From Caulobacteraceae bacterium UBA6225 (GTDB lineage: Bacteria; Pseudomonadota; Alphaproteobacteria; Caulobacterales; Caulobacteraceae): 5,835 nucleotides of DNA. The stretch spans positions 1 to 5,835 of the forward strand of contig DJWR01000061.1 in NCBI GenBank assembly GCA_002441055.1. The letters run 5' to 3'. The position numbers were made by a program, and so were the translations under genes. Under the pieces are notes generated by a model that was not told the DNA's origin, ran no database searches, and saw only the letters and a list, made by a program, of their open reading frames with translations. Below are positions 1 to 5,422 of this stretch, piece after piece; the stretch's first letter is position 1; every line of letters begins with the position of its first letter.

Positions 1-995
1 AGAGTCTCGCCCTGACGCACATCGAAGGAGACGCCATCGACGGCCCGCAGCTGGCGGGTCGCGCCCATCAGGCCCTGTTGAATGGGGAACCAGACCTTGA
101 CGTCCTTGGCCTCGACGATCACCGGGGCGTCGGCGGCCACGGGGGCGACGGTGGGCCGGCCGCCGCGGTCGGCCCGGTCCAGGCGCGGGATCGCGTCGAG
201 CAGGTCGCGGGTGTACTGGACCTTGGGCGCGGCGAAGAGCTCGCGCACCGGCCCCTCCTCCACATACTGGCCATCCTTCATCACGCAGACCCGGTCGGCC
301 AGGCGGGCGATGACCCCCATGTCGTGGGTGATCAGCACCATGGCCGTGCCGGTCTCGCGGCCAAGCTCGGCCATCAGGTCGAGAATCTCGGCCTGGACGG
401 TCACATCCAGCGCCGTGGTCGGCTCGTCGGCGATCAGCATTTCAGGCCCGCCGGCCATGGCGGCGGCCACCATCACCCGCTGGCGCATGCCGCCGGACAG
501 CTCGTGGGGATACTGACGCAGCCGCCGGGCGGCGTCGGGAATGCGCACATGGTCCAGCCACTGACGGGCGCGGGCCATGGCGTCGCTGGCCGACAGGCCC
601 AGGTGCAGACGCAGGGGCTCGGCGATCTGTTCGCCGATCCGCACATGGGGGGTGAGCGCCGTCAGCGGGTCCTGGAAGATCATGGTCATCTTCGAGCCAC
701 GCAGGCGGTTCAGCGCCCGGGGCTTCATCCCCAGGATCTCCTGCCCCTGAAACCGCACAGAGCCGGTGGCGCGGCCGTTCTGGGCCAGGAGGCCCATGAC
801 CGTCATGAAGGTCTGGCTTTTGCCCGAGCCGCTTTCGCCGACCACGCCAAGGGTCTCGCCGCGGGCGACCTGAAGGCTGATCCCGCGCACCGCCTGGACG
901 GCGCCGTCGTGGGTGTCGAAGGTGACCTTCAGATCATCGATCGCCAGGACAGGCGCGGCGGTCGCCGACACGGACGGGGACTTGGGCTCGGACAA
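1..995 (-). CDS. Peptide ABC transporter, fused two-domain ATP-binding protein (5' part)
   Basis: This is the ATPase of a dipeptide/oligopeptide-type importer, acting on the cytoplasmic face of the inner membrane. Reading leftward gives 331 complete codons before the window edge. The first nucleotide-binding domain spans about residues 16-270: Walker A GESGSGKS (53-60), Q-loop FQDPL (Q108), signature LSGGM (166-170), Walker B MLIADE (186-191) and switch histidine in ITHD (H224). A linker follows, and a second domain begins at about residue 292 (VKVWFPIQQG, then AVDGVSFDVRQGETL) and is cut off just before its Walker A. This DppD-DppF fusion layout is that of the YejF/GsiA type; substrate cannot be read from the ATPase. 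The chosen start is TTG at 995-993, because GGAG lies 9 bases upstream and an ATG at 1030-1028 is out of frame. Partner permease and binding-protein genes are not in view. Family assignment is firm; the exact subfamily is not. Confidence 0.93.
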   Translation of the reverse strand, partial: MSEPKSPSVSATAAPVLAIDDLKVTFDTHDGAVQAVRGISLQVARGETLGVVGESGSGKSQTFMTVMGLLAQNGRATGSVRFQGQEILGMKPRALNRLRGSKMTMIFQDPLTALTPHVRIGEQIAEPLRLHLGLSASDAMARARQWLDHVRIPDAARRLRQYPHELSGGMRQRVMVAAAMAGGPEMLIADEPTTALDVTVQAEILDLMAELGRETGTAMVLITHDMGVIARLADRVCVMKDGQYVEEGPVRELFAAPKVQYTRDLLDAIPRLDRADRGGRPTVAPVAADAPVIVEAKDVKVWFPIQQGLMGATRQLRAVDGVSFDVRQGET

Positions 996-1004
996 GGGGA
1001 CGGA

Positions 1005-1008
1005 CTCC
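1005..1008 (-). promoter_or_regulatory. Ribosome binding site GGAG supporting the TTG start
   Basis: On the minus strand GGAG is followed by a 9-base spacer and then TTG at 995. No in-frame ATG lies in the preceding leader, so this site decides the start of the ABC ATPase. Confidence 0.65.
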
Positions 1009-1027
1009 AGATCGTTTCGCCTGTGAC

Positions 1028-1058
1028 CATAGACCGCCGCCGCCCGCTTGTGAAACAA
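1028..1058 (-). promoter_or_regulatory. Possible weak promoter for the ABC ATPase
   Basis: Minus-strand TTGTTT (1058-1053) and TCTATG (1033-1028) are separated by 19 bases, which would give a short leader before the TTG start. The match to a sigma-70-type -35 is only fair and the -10 is poor. A small inverted repeat (TTGT, 3 bases, ACAA; 1048-1058) overlaps the -35 candidate. Nothing comparable is visible for the phosphatase gene on the other strand of this 107-base divergent gap. Confidence 0.2.
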
Positions 1059-1093
1059 CCGCCGCAGGGGTCCCGCCGCCCCACGAGCCCTTA

Positions 1094-1099
1094 GAGGAG
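1094..1099 (+). promoter_or_regulatory. Ribosome binding site GAGGAG, unusually close to ATG
   Basis: GAGGAG ends only 3 bases before the ATG at 1103, closer than the usual 5-9 bases. The HAD nucleophile motif begins at residue 13 of this frame and no better start exists downstream, so the start is kept. Confidence 0.5.
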
Positions 1100-1102
1100 C
1101 CC

Positions 1103-1633
1103 ATGGCCGCCGACGCCGAAAATCTCGCCAGACCCGCCCTTTTTCTGGACCGGGACGGGGTCCTGAACGTCGATCATGGCTATGTCTCCCGCTGGGAAGA
1201 CTTCACCTGGATCCCTGGGGCGCGCGCGGTGATCGGCGCCTTCAACAGGGCAGGCTGGTGGGTCTTTGTGGTCACCAACCAGTCGGGCGTCGGCCGGGGC
1301 TACTATACGGAGGCCGATATGCACGCCCTGCACGGGGCCATGGCCGAGGATCTGGCCGCCGATGGCCTGCGTATCGACGCCTTCTATCACTGCCCAGATC
1401 ACCCCGAGGCGGTGGTGGAGGCCTATCGTCACCCCGATCCGCCAGATCGCAAGCCCAACCCTGGCATGCTGCTGCGGGCCATGGCCGACTGGCCCGTGGA
1501 TCGGGAGGCCTCGTTCATGATCGGCGACAAGCCCGGCGACATGGAAGCCGCCGCCCGGGCCGGGGTGGAGGGCCTGCTGTTTGAGGGCGGCGATCTGCGC
1601 GCCTTCCTCAAGGCCCAGGGCCGCCTGCCCTGA
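1103..1633 (+). CDS. gmhB: HAD-IIIA phosphatase, GmhB-like (heptose bisphosphate phosphatase family)
   Basis: A 176-residue cytoplasmic HAD phosphatase. Family members of this length remove the C7 phosphate from D-glycero-manno-heptose 1,7-bisphosphate in ADP-heptose synthesis for lipopolysaccharide; histidinol-phosphate phosphatase is a close relative. All four HAD motifs are present: FLDRDGVLN with nucleophile D16 and acid/base D18, TNQSG (58-62), RKPNPGM with K117, and GDKPGDM with D142 and D146. The loop that normally carries a four-ligand zinc site is altered: it keeps C97 and H100 (CPDHPE) but reads RHPDPPDRKP where typical GmhB has a Cys-x-Cys before RKP, so zinc binding looks lost. 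No other heptose genes are nearby, so heptose specificity is inferred from the family. It probably shares a transcript with ku, 72 bases downstream. Confidence 0.85.
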   Translation: MAADAENLARPALFLDRDGVLNVDHGYVSRWEDFTWIPGARAVIGAFNRAGWWVFVVTNQSGVGRGYYTEADMHALHGAMAEDLAADGLRIDAFYHCPDHPEAVVEAYRHPDPPDRKPNPGMLLRAMADWPVDREASFMIGDKPGDMEAAARAGVEGLLFEGGDLRAFLKAQGRLP

Positions 1634-1663
1634 TCAGGCTTGGCCGAACGAATCGCCGACCAA

Positions 1664-1692
1664 GGCGTTGAGGAGACTCAGGAAAAAACGCC
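1664..1692 (+). other. Stem-loop abutting the ku ribosome binding site
   Basis: GGCGTT (1664-1669) can pair with AACGCC (1687-1692). Inside the loop TGAG (1669-1672) can pair with CTCA (1677-1680), so the innermost part can fold as well, sharing base 1669. The outer stem ends immediately before the GGAG of ku. It may influence ku translation; there is no T-tract for a terminator. Folding is read by eye only. Confidence 0.3.
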
Positions 1693-1696
1693 GGAG
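1693..1696 (+). promoter_or_regulatory. Ribosome binding site GGAG deciding the ku start
   Basis: GGAG sits 9 bases before ATG 1706. It favours that ATG over an in-frame TTG at 1640, which has no properly spaced ribosome binding site and would add 22 residues upstream of the conserved Ku N-terminus. Confidence 0.7.
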
Positions 1697-1705
1697 AACG
1701 ACCCC

Positions 1706-2563
1706 ATGGCCGCCCGTCCCTCATGGCAGGGCCATCTGCGCCTGTCCCTCGTCAGCTGTCCCGTGGCCCTCTACACCGCCACCAGCCGGGCCGGCGATGT
1801 CAGCTTCAACATGCTGCACAAGGACACCCATAACCGCATCCGCATGATCCCCACTGACCCCGACAGCGGGCCGGTGGACAGGGCCGATATCGTCAAGGGC
1901 TATGAGATCGAGAAGGGCCGCTATGTCGTCCTGACCCAGGACGAGATCAACAACGTCAAGCTGGAGACCACCCGCAGCCTCGACATCGAGCGGTTCGTCG
2001 ACGCCGCCGACATTGACCGGCTCTACTGGAACGACCCCTATTTCCTGGTTCCGGACGGGGACATGGCGGTGGAGGCCTATACGGTGATCCGCCAGGCCAT
2101 GGCGGCCTCGGGCAAGATCGCGCTCGGCCGGCTGGCCATGCACCAGCGCGAGCGGGTCATGGCGCTCGAGCCCCGGGACCTGGGCATCCTGGCCTACACC
2201 CTGCGTTCGGCCGATGAGGTGCGTAGCGCCGAGGACGCCTTCGAGGACATCCCCGACCTCAAGCCCGACAAGAAGATGGTCGAGATCGCCACCAGGATCA
2301 TCGAGCAGCAGGAGGGGGAGTTCGAGCCAGCCCTGTTCACCGACCGCTACGAAGAGGCTCTGAAGGCCCTGATCGCCGAAAAGGAAGACGGCCACACCAT
2401 CGAGGCGCCCGAAGCGCCCAAGGACCTGGAGGTCAGCGACCTGATGGAGCAGCTCAAGCGCAGCCTGGGCGACACCGGCGGGTCCCGACGCAAGCCGGCC
2501 ACCCGCGCCGGCGGCAAGGCCAGGCGCGGGGCGGCGAGCTCAAAACGGAAGAAGAGCGCCTGA
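1706..2563 (+). CDS. ku: Ku, DNA end-binding protein of bacterial non-homologous end joining
   Basis: Bacterial Ku forms a homodimeric ring that threads onto double-strand break ends and recruits the ligase/polymerase LigD. The 285-residue product has the usual size. Residues 5-24 (WQGHLRLSLVSCPVALY) are the typical Ku opening strand. KGYEIEKGRYVVLTQDEI (64-81) is the conserved core segment, and FEPALFTDRYEEALKALI (206-223) plus DLMEQLKRSL (245-254) form the expected C-terminal part of the core. Residues 255-285 make a low-complexity tail rich in Arg, Lys, Gly and Ala, as in many bacterial Ku proteins, likely for DNA contact. The ATG at 1706 is preferred because it matches the family N-terminus and has a well-spaced GGAG. 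No ligD lies in the window. The gene follows the GmhB-like phosphatase on the same strand and converges with efp 6 bases later. Confidence 0.96.
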   Translation: MAARPSWQGHLRLSLVSCPVALYTATSRAGDVSFNMLHKDTHNRIRMIPTDPDSGPVDRADIVKGYEIEKGRYVVLTQDEINNVKLETTRSLDIERFVDAADIDRLYWNDPYFLVPDGDMAVEAYTVIRQAMAASGKIALGRLAMHQRERVMALEPRDLGILAYTLRSADEVRSAEDAFEDIPDLKPDKKMVEIATRIIEQQEGEFEPALFTDRYEEALKALIAEKEDGHTIEAPEAPKDLEVSDLMEQLKRSLGDTGGSRRKPATRAGGKARRGAASSKRKKSA

Positions 2564-2569
2564 GGGCGC
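2556..2569. terminator. Short GC hairpin at the ku/efp convergent junction
   Basis: GCGCC (2556-2560) pairs with GGCGC (2565-2569) around the loop TGAG, which contains the ku stop. No T-run follows on the plus strand; on the minus strand only a TCTTCTTCC-type pyrimidine stretch follows. It is a weak candidate for a shared terminator and is reported mainly because only 6 bases separate the two stop codons. Confidence 0.2.
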
Positions 2570-3136
2570 CTAGTCCTTGGCGCGTTCCACATAGGTGCCG
2601 TCCTCGGTGAGGACGACGATGCGGGTGCCCACAGTGATGTAGGGCGGGATCATCACACGCAGGCCGGCGTCGGTCATGGCCGGCTTGTAGGAGGACGAGG
2701 CCGTCTGGCCCTTCATGGCCGGCTCGGTCTCGGTGATCTCGACGGTCACCCTTGATGGCAGGGAGATGGCGATGGGCACGCCCTCGTGGGTCGACAGCTG
2801 CACGGCCATGCCGTCCTGAAGATAGACCTTGGCGTCGCCGATCACGTCTTCCGAGGCCACGAGCTGGTCGTAGTTTTCCGGGTTCATGAAGTGATAGCCC
2901 TCACCGTCCTGGTACAGGAAGGTGTGCTCCCGCTCCTCGACAAAGGCCCGCTCCACCTGCTCGGTGGTGCGATAGCGTTCGGACACCTTCACCCCGTCGG
3001 CGATGCGGCGCATGTTCAGCTGGGTCACGGGCGTGCCCTTGCCGGGGTGGATGTTCTCGACGGTCAGGACCACGTAGAGCTTGCCGTCCACATCGACGAC
3101 ATTACCCTTGCGGAGCGAGCTGGCGGCGACCTTCAC
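2570..3136 (-). CDS. efp: Translation elongation factor P
   Basis: EF-P binds the ribosome between the P and E sites and promotes peptide bond formation at consecutive prolines. The 188-residue product has the normal length and three-barrel layout: N-terminal KOW-like domain (about 1-62), OB domain II (about 66-127) and OB domain III (about 130-188, including MKGQTASSS and VMIPPYITVG). The tip of domain I reads HPGKGTPV, with K33 at the position of the lysine that EpmA modifies in E. coli (K34). Loops modified by the EarP rhamnose system carry Arg there, so this gene is of the lysine-modified type. The start is GTG at 3136-3134, supported by GAGGA 9 bases upstream and the usual KVAASSLRKG opening; the open frame continues further upstream but that part does not resemble EF-P. 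It is divergent from its predicted modification genes epmA and epmB. Confidence 0.97.
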   Translation of the reverse strand: MKVAASSLRKGNVVDVDGKLYVVLTVENIHPGKGTPVTQLNMRRIADGVKVSERYRTTEQVERAFVEEREHTFLYQDGEGYHFMNPENYDQLVASEDVIGDAKVYLQDGMAVQLSTHEGVPIAISLPSRVTVEITETEPAMKGQTASSSYKPAMTDAGLRVMIPPYITVGTRIVVLTEDGTYVERAKD

Positions 3137-3145
3137 GTGATGTCT

Positions 3146-3150
3146 TCCTC
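3146..3150 (-). promoter_or_regulatory. Ribosome binding site GAGGA for the efp GTG start
   Basis: Minus-strand GAGGA with a 9-base spacer to GTG at 3136. It fixes the non-ATG start of efp and argues against longer N-terminal versions of the frame. Confidence 0.7.
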
Positions 3151-3158
3151 GAACCTGT

Positions 3159-3176
3159 CGGGCCGACGCGGGCCCG
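3159..3176 (-). other. Perfect 6-bp GC stem-loop in the efp leader
   Basis: CGGGCC (3159-3164) and GGCCCG (3171-3176) are exact reverse complements around a 6-base loop. The element lies just upstream of the efp ribosome binding site and within any efp transcript starting near the 3210 region. No T-tract follows. Its role is unknown; it may be a leader structure or chance in GC-rich DNA. Confidence 0.3.
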
Positions 3177-3209
3177 TTTGATCTCAAAACCTCTAGGGGT
3201 TCACGCGCA

Positions 3210-3217
3210 CCTATAGG
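3210..3217. promoter_or_regulatory. Palindromic TATA-like element in the efp/epmA divergent gap
   Basis: CCTATAGG reads the same on both strands, so it could provide a TATAGG-type -10 in either direction. It sits 74 bases from the efp start and 59 bases from the epmA start. A minus-strand CTGGCG lies about 16 bases upstream of the element for efp and is a poor -35; no convincing -35 is visible for epmA. It is the only AT-rich promoter-like core in this 139-base gap. Confidence 0.25.
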
Positions 3218-3223
3218 ATCGCA

Positions 3224-3245
3224 GGCGTTTTCGCCAGCTTTGGCG
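3224..3245 (+). other. Mutually exclusive hairpins in the epmA leader
   Basis: GGCG (3224-3227) can pair with CGCC (3232-3235) across TTTT. The same middle segment, CGCCA (3232-3236), can instead pair with TGGCG (3241-3245) across GCTT. Only one hairpin can form at a time. The element is 31 bases before the epmA ATG. The stems are 4 and 5 bp, so stability is modest and a regulatory role is only a possibility. Confidence 0.3.
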
Positions 3246-3275
3246 CGGATTTTCCATTCCTGGCCGGACAGCTTT

Positions 3276-4322
3276 ATGCCGCAAACGACTCCCTGGTGGG
3301 ACAAGGACGCCCACCGTGACCGCCGTCCCTTCCTGACCGCCCGGGGGCAGGTCACCCGGGCTGTGCGCCGCTGGTTCGAGGATGAGGGCTTCACCGAGGT
3401 GGAGGCTGCGGCCCTGCAGGTCTCGCCGGGCAATGAGGCCCATCTGCACGCCTTTTCGACAGAGGCCATCGGGCCGGATGGGCGGCGCGCGGTCCTGCAC
3501 CTGCACACCTCGCCGGAGTTTGCGGCCAAGAAGCTGCTGGCGGCCGGGGAGACTAAGATTTTCGATCTGGCCCGGGGGTGGCGCAACCGCGAGCGGGGGC
3601 CTTTGCACCATCCGGAATTCACCCTGCTGGAGTGGTACCGGACGGACACCCCCTACGAGACGCTGATGGAGGACTGCGCCCGCCTTCTGGCGCTGGCGGC
3701 CGACACCCTGGGCGCCAAGGTCCTGACCTGGCGCGGCGCGCAGGCCGATCCCTTCGCCGAGCCGGAGAAGGTGAGCGTGGCGCAGGCCTATGAGCGGTTC
3801 GCGCGGATAGACCTGCTGGCCACGGTCGCAGACGATGGAACCACCGACCGGGCGGCCCTGGCGGCCGCGGCGCATGAGGCCGGCGTCCGGGTGGCGGCCG
3901 ATGACACCTGGGCCGACATCTTCAGCCGCATCATGGTGGAGAAGGTGGAGCCAAACCTCGGCTTCGGCCGGCCGACCATCCTGTGTGAATACCCTACCGC
4001 CGAGGCGGCGCTGGCGCGGCCCAAGGCCAGCGATCCGCGGGTGGCCGAGCGGTTCGAGCTCTATGCCTGCGGGGTGGAGCTGGCCAACGCCTTTGGCGAG
4101 CTCACTGATCCTGTGGAACAGCGCCGCCGCTTCGAAGCCGAGATGGATGAGAAGGCGAGGGTCTATGGGGAGCGCTATCCCATCGACGAGGATTTCCTGG
4201 CCGCGCTCGCCCACATGCCGGCCGCGAGTGGGGCGGCGCTGGGCTTTGACCGCCTGGTCATGCTGGCGTCTGGCGCCCAGCGGATCGAACAGGTGATCTG
4301 GACCCCGGTGGCGGAGGTCTGA
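3276..4322 (+). CDS. epmA: EF-P beta-lysine ligase EpmA (PoxA/GenX/YjeA), a lysyl-tRNA synthetase paralogue
   Basis: EpmA activates (R)-beta-lysine with ATP and joins it to the target lysine of EF-P in the cytoplasm. The 348-residue product is a class II synthetase catalytic core with no anticodon-binding domain, as expected (E. coli EpmA has 325 residues). Motif 2 is visible as WRNRERGPLHHPEFTLLEWYR (about 102-122, with R103 and E106), and motif 3 as ALGFDRLVML (321-330, with R326). The segment HTSPEF (77-82) and GVELANAFGEL (266-276) are also typical. A321 aligns with E. coli A298, which favours beta-lysine over alpha-lysine where LysRS has Gly. ATG 3276 is preferred over an in-frame TTG at 3240, although its ribosome binding site (GGA, 7-base spacer) is weak. 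Its position between efp and the aminomutase gene supports the function strongly. Confidence 0.96.
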   Translation: MPQTTPWWDKDAHRDRRPFLTARGQVTRAVRRWFEDEGFTEVEAAALQVSPGNEAHLHAFSTEAIGPDGRRAVLHLHTSPEFAAKKLLAAGETKIFDLARGWRNRERGPLHHPEFTLLEWYRTDTPYETLMEDCARLLALAADTLGAKVLTWRGAQADPFAEPEKVSVAQAYERFARIDLLATVADDGTTDRAALAAAAHEAGVRVAADDTWADIFSRIMVEKVEPNLGFGRPTILCEYPTAEAALARPKASDPRVAERFELYACGVELANAFGELTDPVEQRRRFEAEMDEKARVYGERYPIDEDFLAALAHMPAASGAALGFDRLVMLASGAQRIEQVIWTPVAEV

Positions 4323-4338
4323 CAGGCCGTCGCATTGC

Positions 4339-4373
4339 AGGGACGCTGCATGTCGGCCATATGCCGCCGATGA
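4339..4373 (+). promoter_or_regulatory. Mini-ORF of 7 codons with its own ribosome binding site, overlapping the epmB start
   Basis: AGGGA (4339-4343) is followed after 6 bases by ATG 4350, which opens a frame encoding MSAICRR and stops at TGA 4371-4373. That stop overlaps an in-frame epmB ATG (4370-4372) as ATGA. Both candidate epmB starts (4361 and 4370) otherwise lack a properly spaced ribosome binding site, 17 or more bases from AGGGA. The layout fits translational coupling, in which ribosomes finishing the mini-ORF re-initiate on epmB. The geometry is seen directly; the role is inference. Confidence 0.35.
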
Positions 4374-5419
4374 CGAGCCCGGCGCCCAAGACCCTGCGCA
4401 CACCATCGGCCCTGGCCGGGGCAGGCCTGATCGCGGCCGACGAGATCGCGCCGCTGGAGGCTGTGGCCGCCCGCTACGCCGTGGCCATCACGCCCTATCT
4501 CGCCCAGCAGATCGCCGAGGGCGGGCCGGGGCTGGCCCGCCAATACCTGCCTGATCCCGCCGAACTGGACGCCACGCCCGAAGAGCGCGCCGACCCGATC
4601 GGCGATCACGCCCACATGCCGGTCAAGGGGATCGTCCACCGCTATGGCGACCGGGCGCTGTTGAAGATCACCCATGTCTGCGCGGTCTATTGCCGGTTCT
4701 GCTTCCGCCGCGAAATGGTGGGGCCAGGCGGGGAGGGGGCGTTGAACCCCGCCGAACTGGCCGCGGCCCTGGCCTACGTGGCCGAGCATGACGAGATCTG
4801 GGAGGTCATTGTCACCGGCGGCGATCCCCTGGTGCTCTCGCCCCGCAGGCTTTCCGAGCTGATGGCGGGGCTCGCCTCCATCGACCATGTGAAGGTGGTC
4901 CGGTTCCACACTCGGCTGCCGGTGGTTGATCCGGCTGCGGTGATCGACGAGTTGGTCGCGGCCTTAAGGGCTCCCGGCAAGGCGGTCTATGTGGCCCTGC
5001 ACGCCAACCATCCGGACGAACTGACGCCGGAGGCGCGGGCGGCGTGTGCGAAGATGATCGACGCCGGCATCGCCATGGTCAGCCAGAGCGTGCTGCTGCG
5101 CGGGATCAATGACGACATCGACGTCCTGGGCGCCCTGATGCGCGCCTTCGTCGAGACCCGCATCAAGCCCTACTACCTGCACCAGGGGGACCTGGCGCCG
5201 GGCACTAGCCATCTGCGCGTGCCGATAGCTGAAGGCCAGGCCCTGATGCGCGCCCTTCGCGGGGACTATTCCGGCCTCTGCCAGCCGACCTATGTGCTGG
5301 ACATCCCCGGCGGCCACGGCAAGTCGCCGATCGGCCCGGCCTATGTGGAGGGCGTCGAGGGCGCCTACGAGGTGGAGGACCCGCAAGGGACCCGCCACCC
5401 CTATCCGCCCAAGGGCTAA
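4361..5419 (+). CDS. epmB: Lysine 2,3-aminomutase-family radical SAM enzyme, EpmB role (EF-P modification)
   Basis: This enzyme is predicted to convert L-lysine to beta-lysine with S-adenosylmethionine, a 4Fe-4S cluster and pyridoxal phosphate, supplying EpmA. The cluster motif is CAVYCRFC (C107, C111, C114), GGDPL (153-157) is conserved in the family, and the PLP-binding lysine is K321 in GGHGKSP. The product has 352 residues, close to E. coli EpmB (342) and shorter than clostridial KamA (about 416). Around the active site it looks more like KamA: YLHQGDLAPG has D277 and VLDIPGGHGK has D314, the two aspartates that hold the lysine side chain in KamA, and CQPTYVLD resembles the KamA C-terminal region. 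It lacks the extra C-terminal KamA segment. Genomic position behind epmA argues for the EpmB role; stereochemistry of the product is not readable. The start may be ATG 4361 or 4370, neither with a good ribosome binding site. Confidence 0.93.
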   Translation: MPPMTSPAPKTLRTPSALAGAGLIAADEIAPLEAVAARYAVAITPYLAQQIAEGGPGLARQYLPDPAELDATPEERADPIGDHAHMPVKGIVHRYGDRALLKITHVCAVYCRFCFRREMVGPGGEGALNPAELAAALAYVAEHDEIWEVIVTGGDPLVLSPRRLSELMAGLASIDHVKVVRFHTRLPVVDPAAVIDELVAALRAPGKAVYVALHANHPDELTPEARAACAKMIDAGIAMVSQSVLLRGINDDIDVLGALMRAFVETRIKPYYLHQGDLAPGTSHLRVPIAEGQALMRALRGDYSGLCQPTYVLDIPGGHGKSPIGPAYVEGVEGAYEVEDPQGTRHPYPPKG

Positions 5420-5422
5420 ATC

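Noticed and set aside
78..1094. Long plus-strand open frame (338 codons) opposite the ABC ATPase
   Set aside because: It is an antisense shadow in GC-rich DNA. Its translation is Gly/His/Gln/Arg-rich without a family motif, while the minus strand shows a full set of ABC ATPase motifs.
1623..1639. Hairpin at the gmhB stop (GCCTG with CAGGC, enclosing a CCTGATCAGG palindrome) as a terminator
   Set aside because: The stem is only 5 bp and no T-run follows, so it does not qualify as an intrinsic terminator and ku may be read through.
1640..1705. TTG start giving Ku 22 extra residues
   Set aside because: There is no spaced ribosome binding site for TTG 1640, and the extra residues are not part of the Ku fold; ATG 1706 has GGAG at 9 bases.
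1721..2395. 224-codon minus-strand open frame opposite ku
   Set aside because: It is antisense to a well-conserved Ku core and shows Leu/Gly/Val/Asp-rich shadow composition only.
3240..3275. TTG start giving EpmA 12 extra residues
   Set aside because: No ribosome binding site precedes it, it lies inside the leader hairpins, and ATG 3276 gives a normal EpmA N-terminus.
3137..3649. Possible N-terminal extension of efp by about 170 residues
   Set aside because: EF-P homology begins exactly at the GTG at 3136, which has a good ribosome binding site; the upstream frame is Arg/Ser-rich and runs antisense into epmA.
3201..4406. 401-codon minus-strand open frame opposite epmA
   Set aside because: It mirrors epmA codon positions, has no recognisable domain and lies opposite a gene with complete synthetase motifs.
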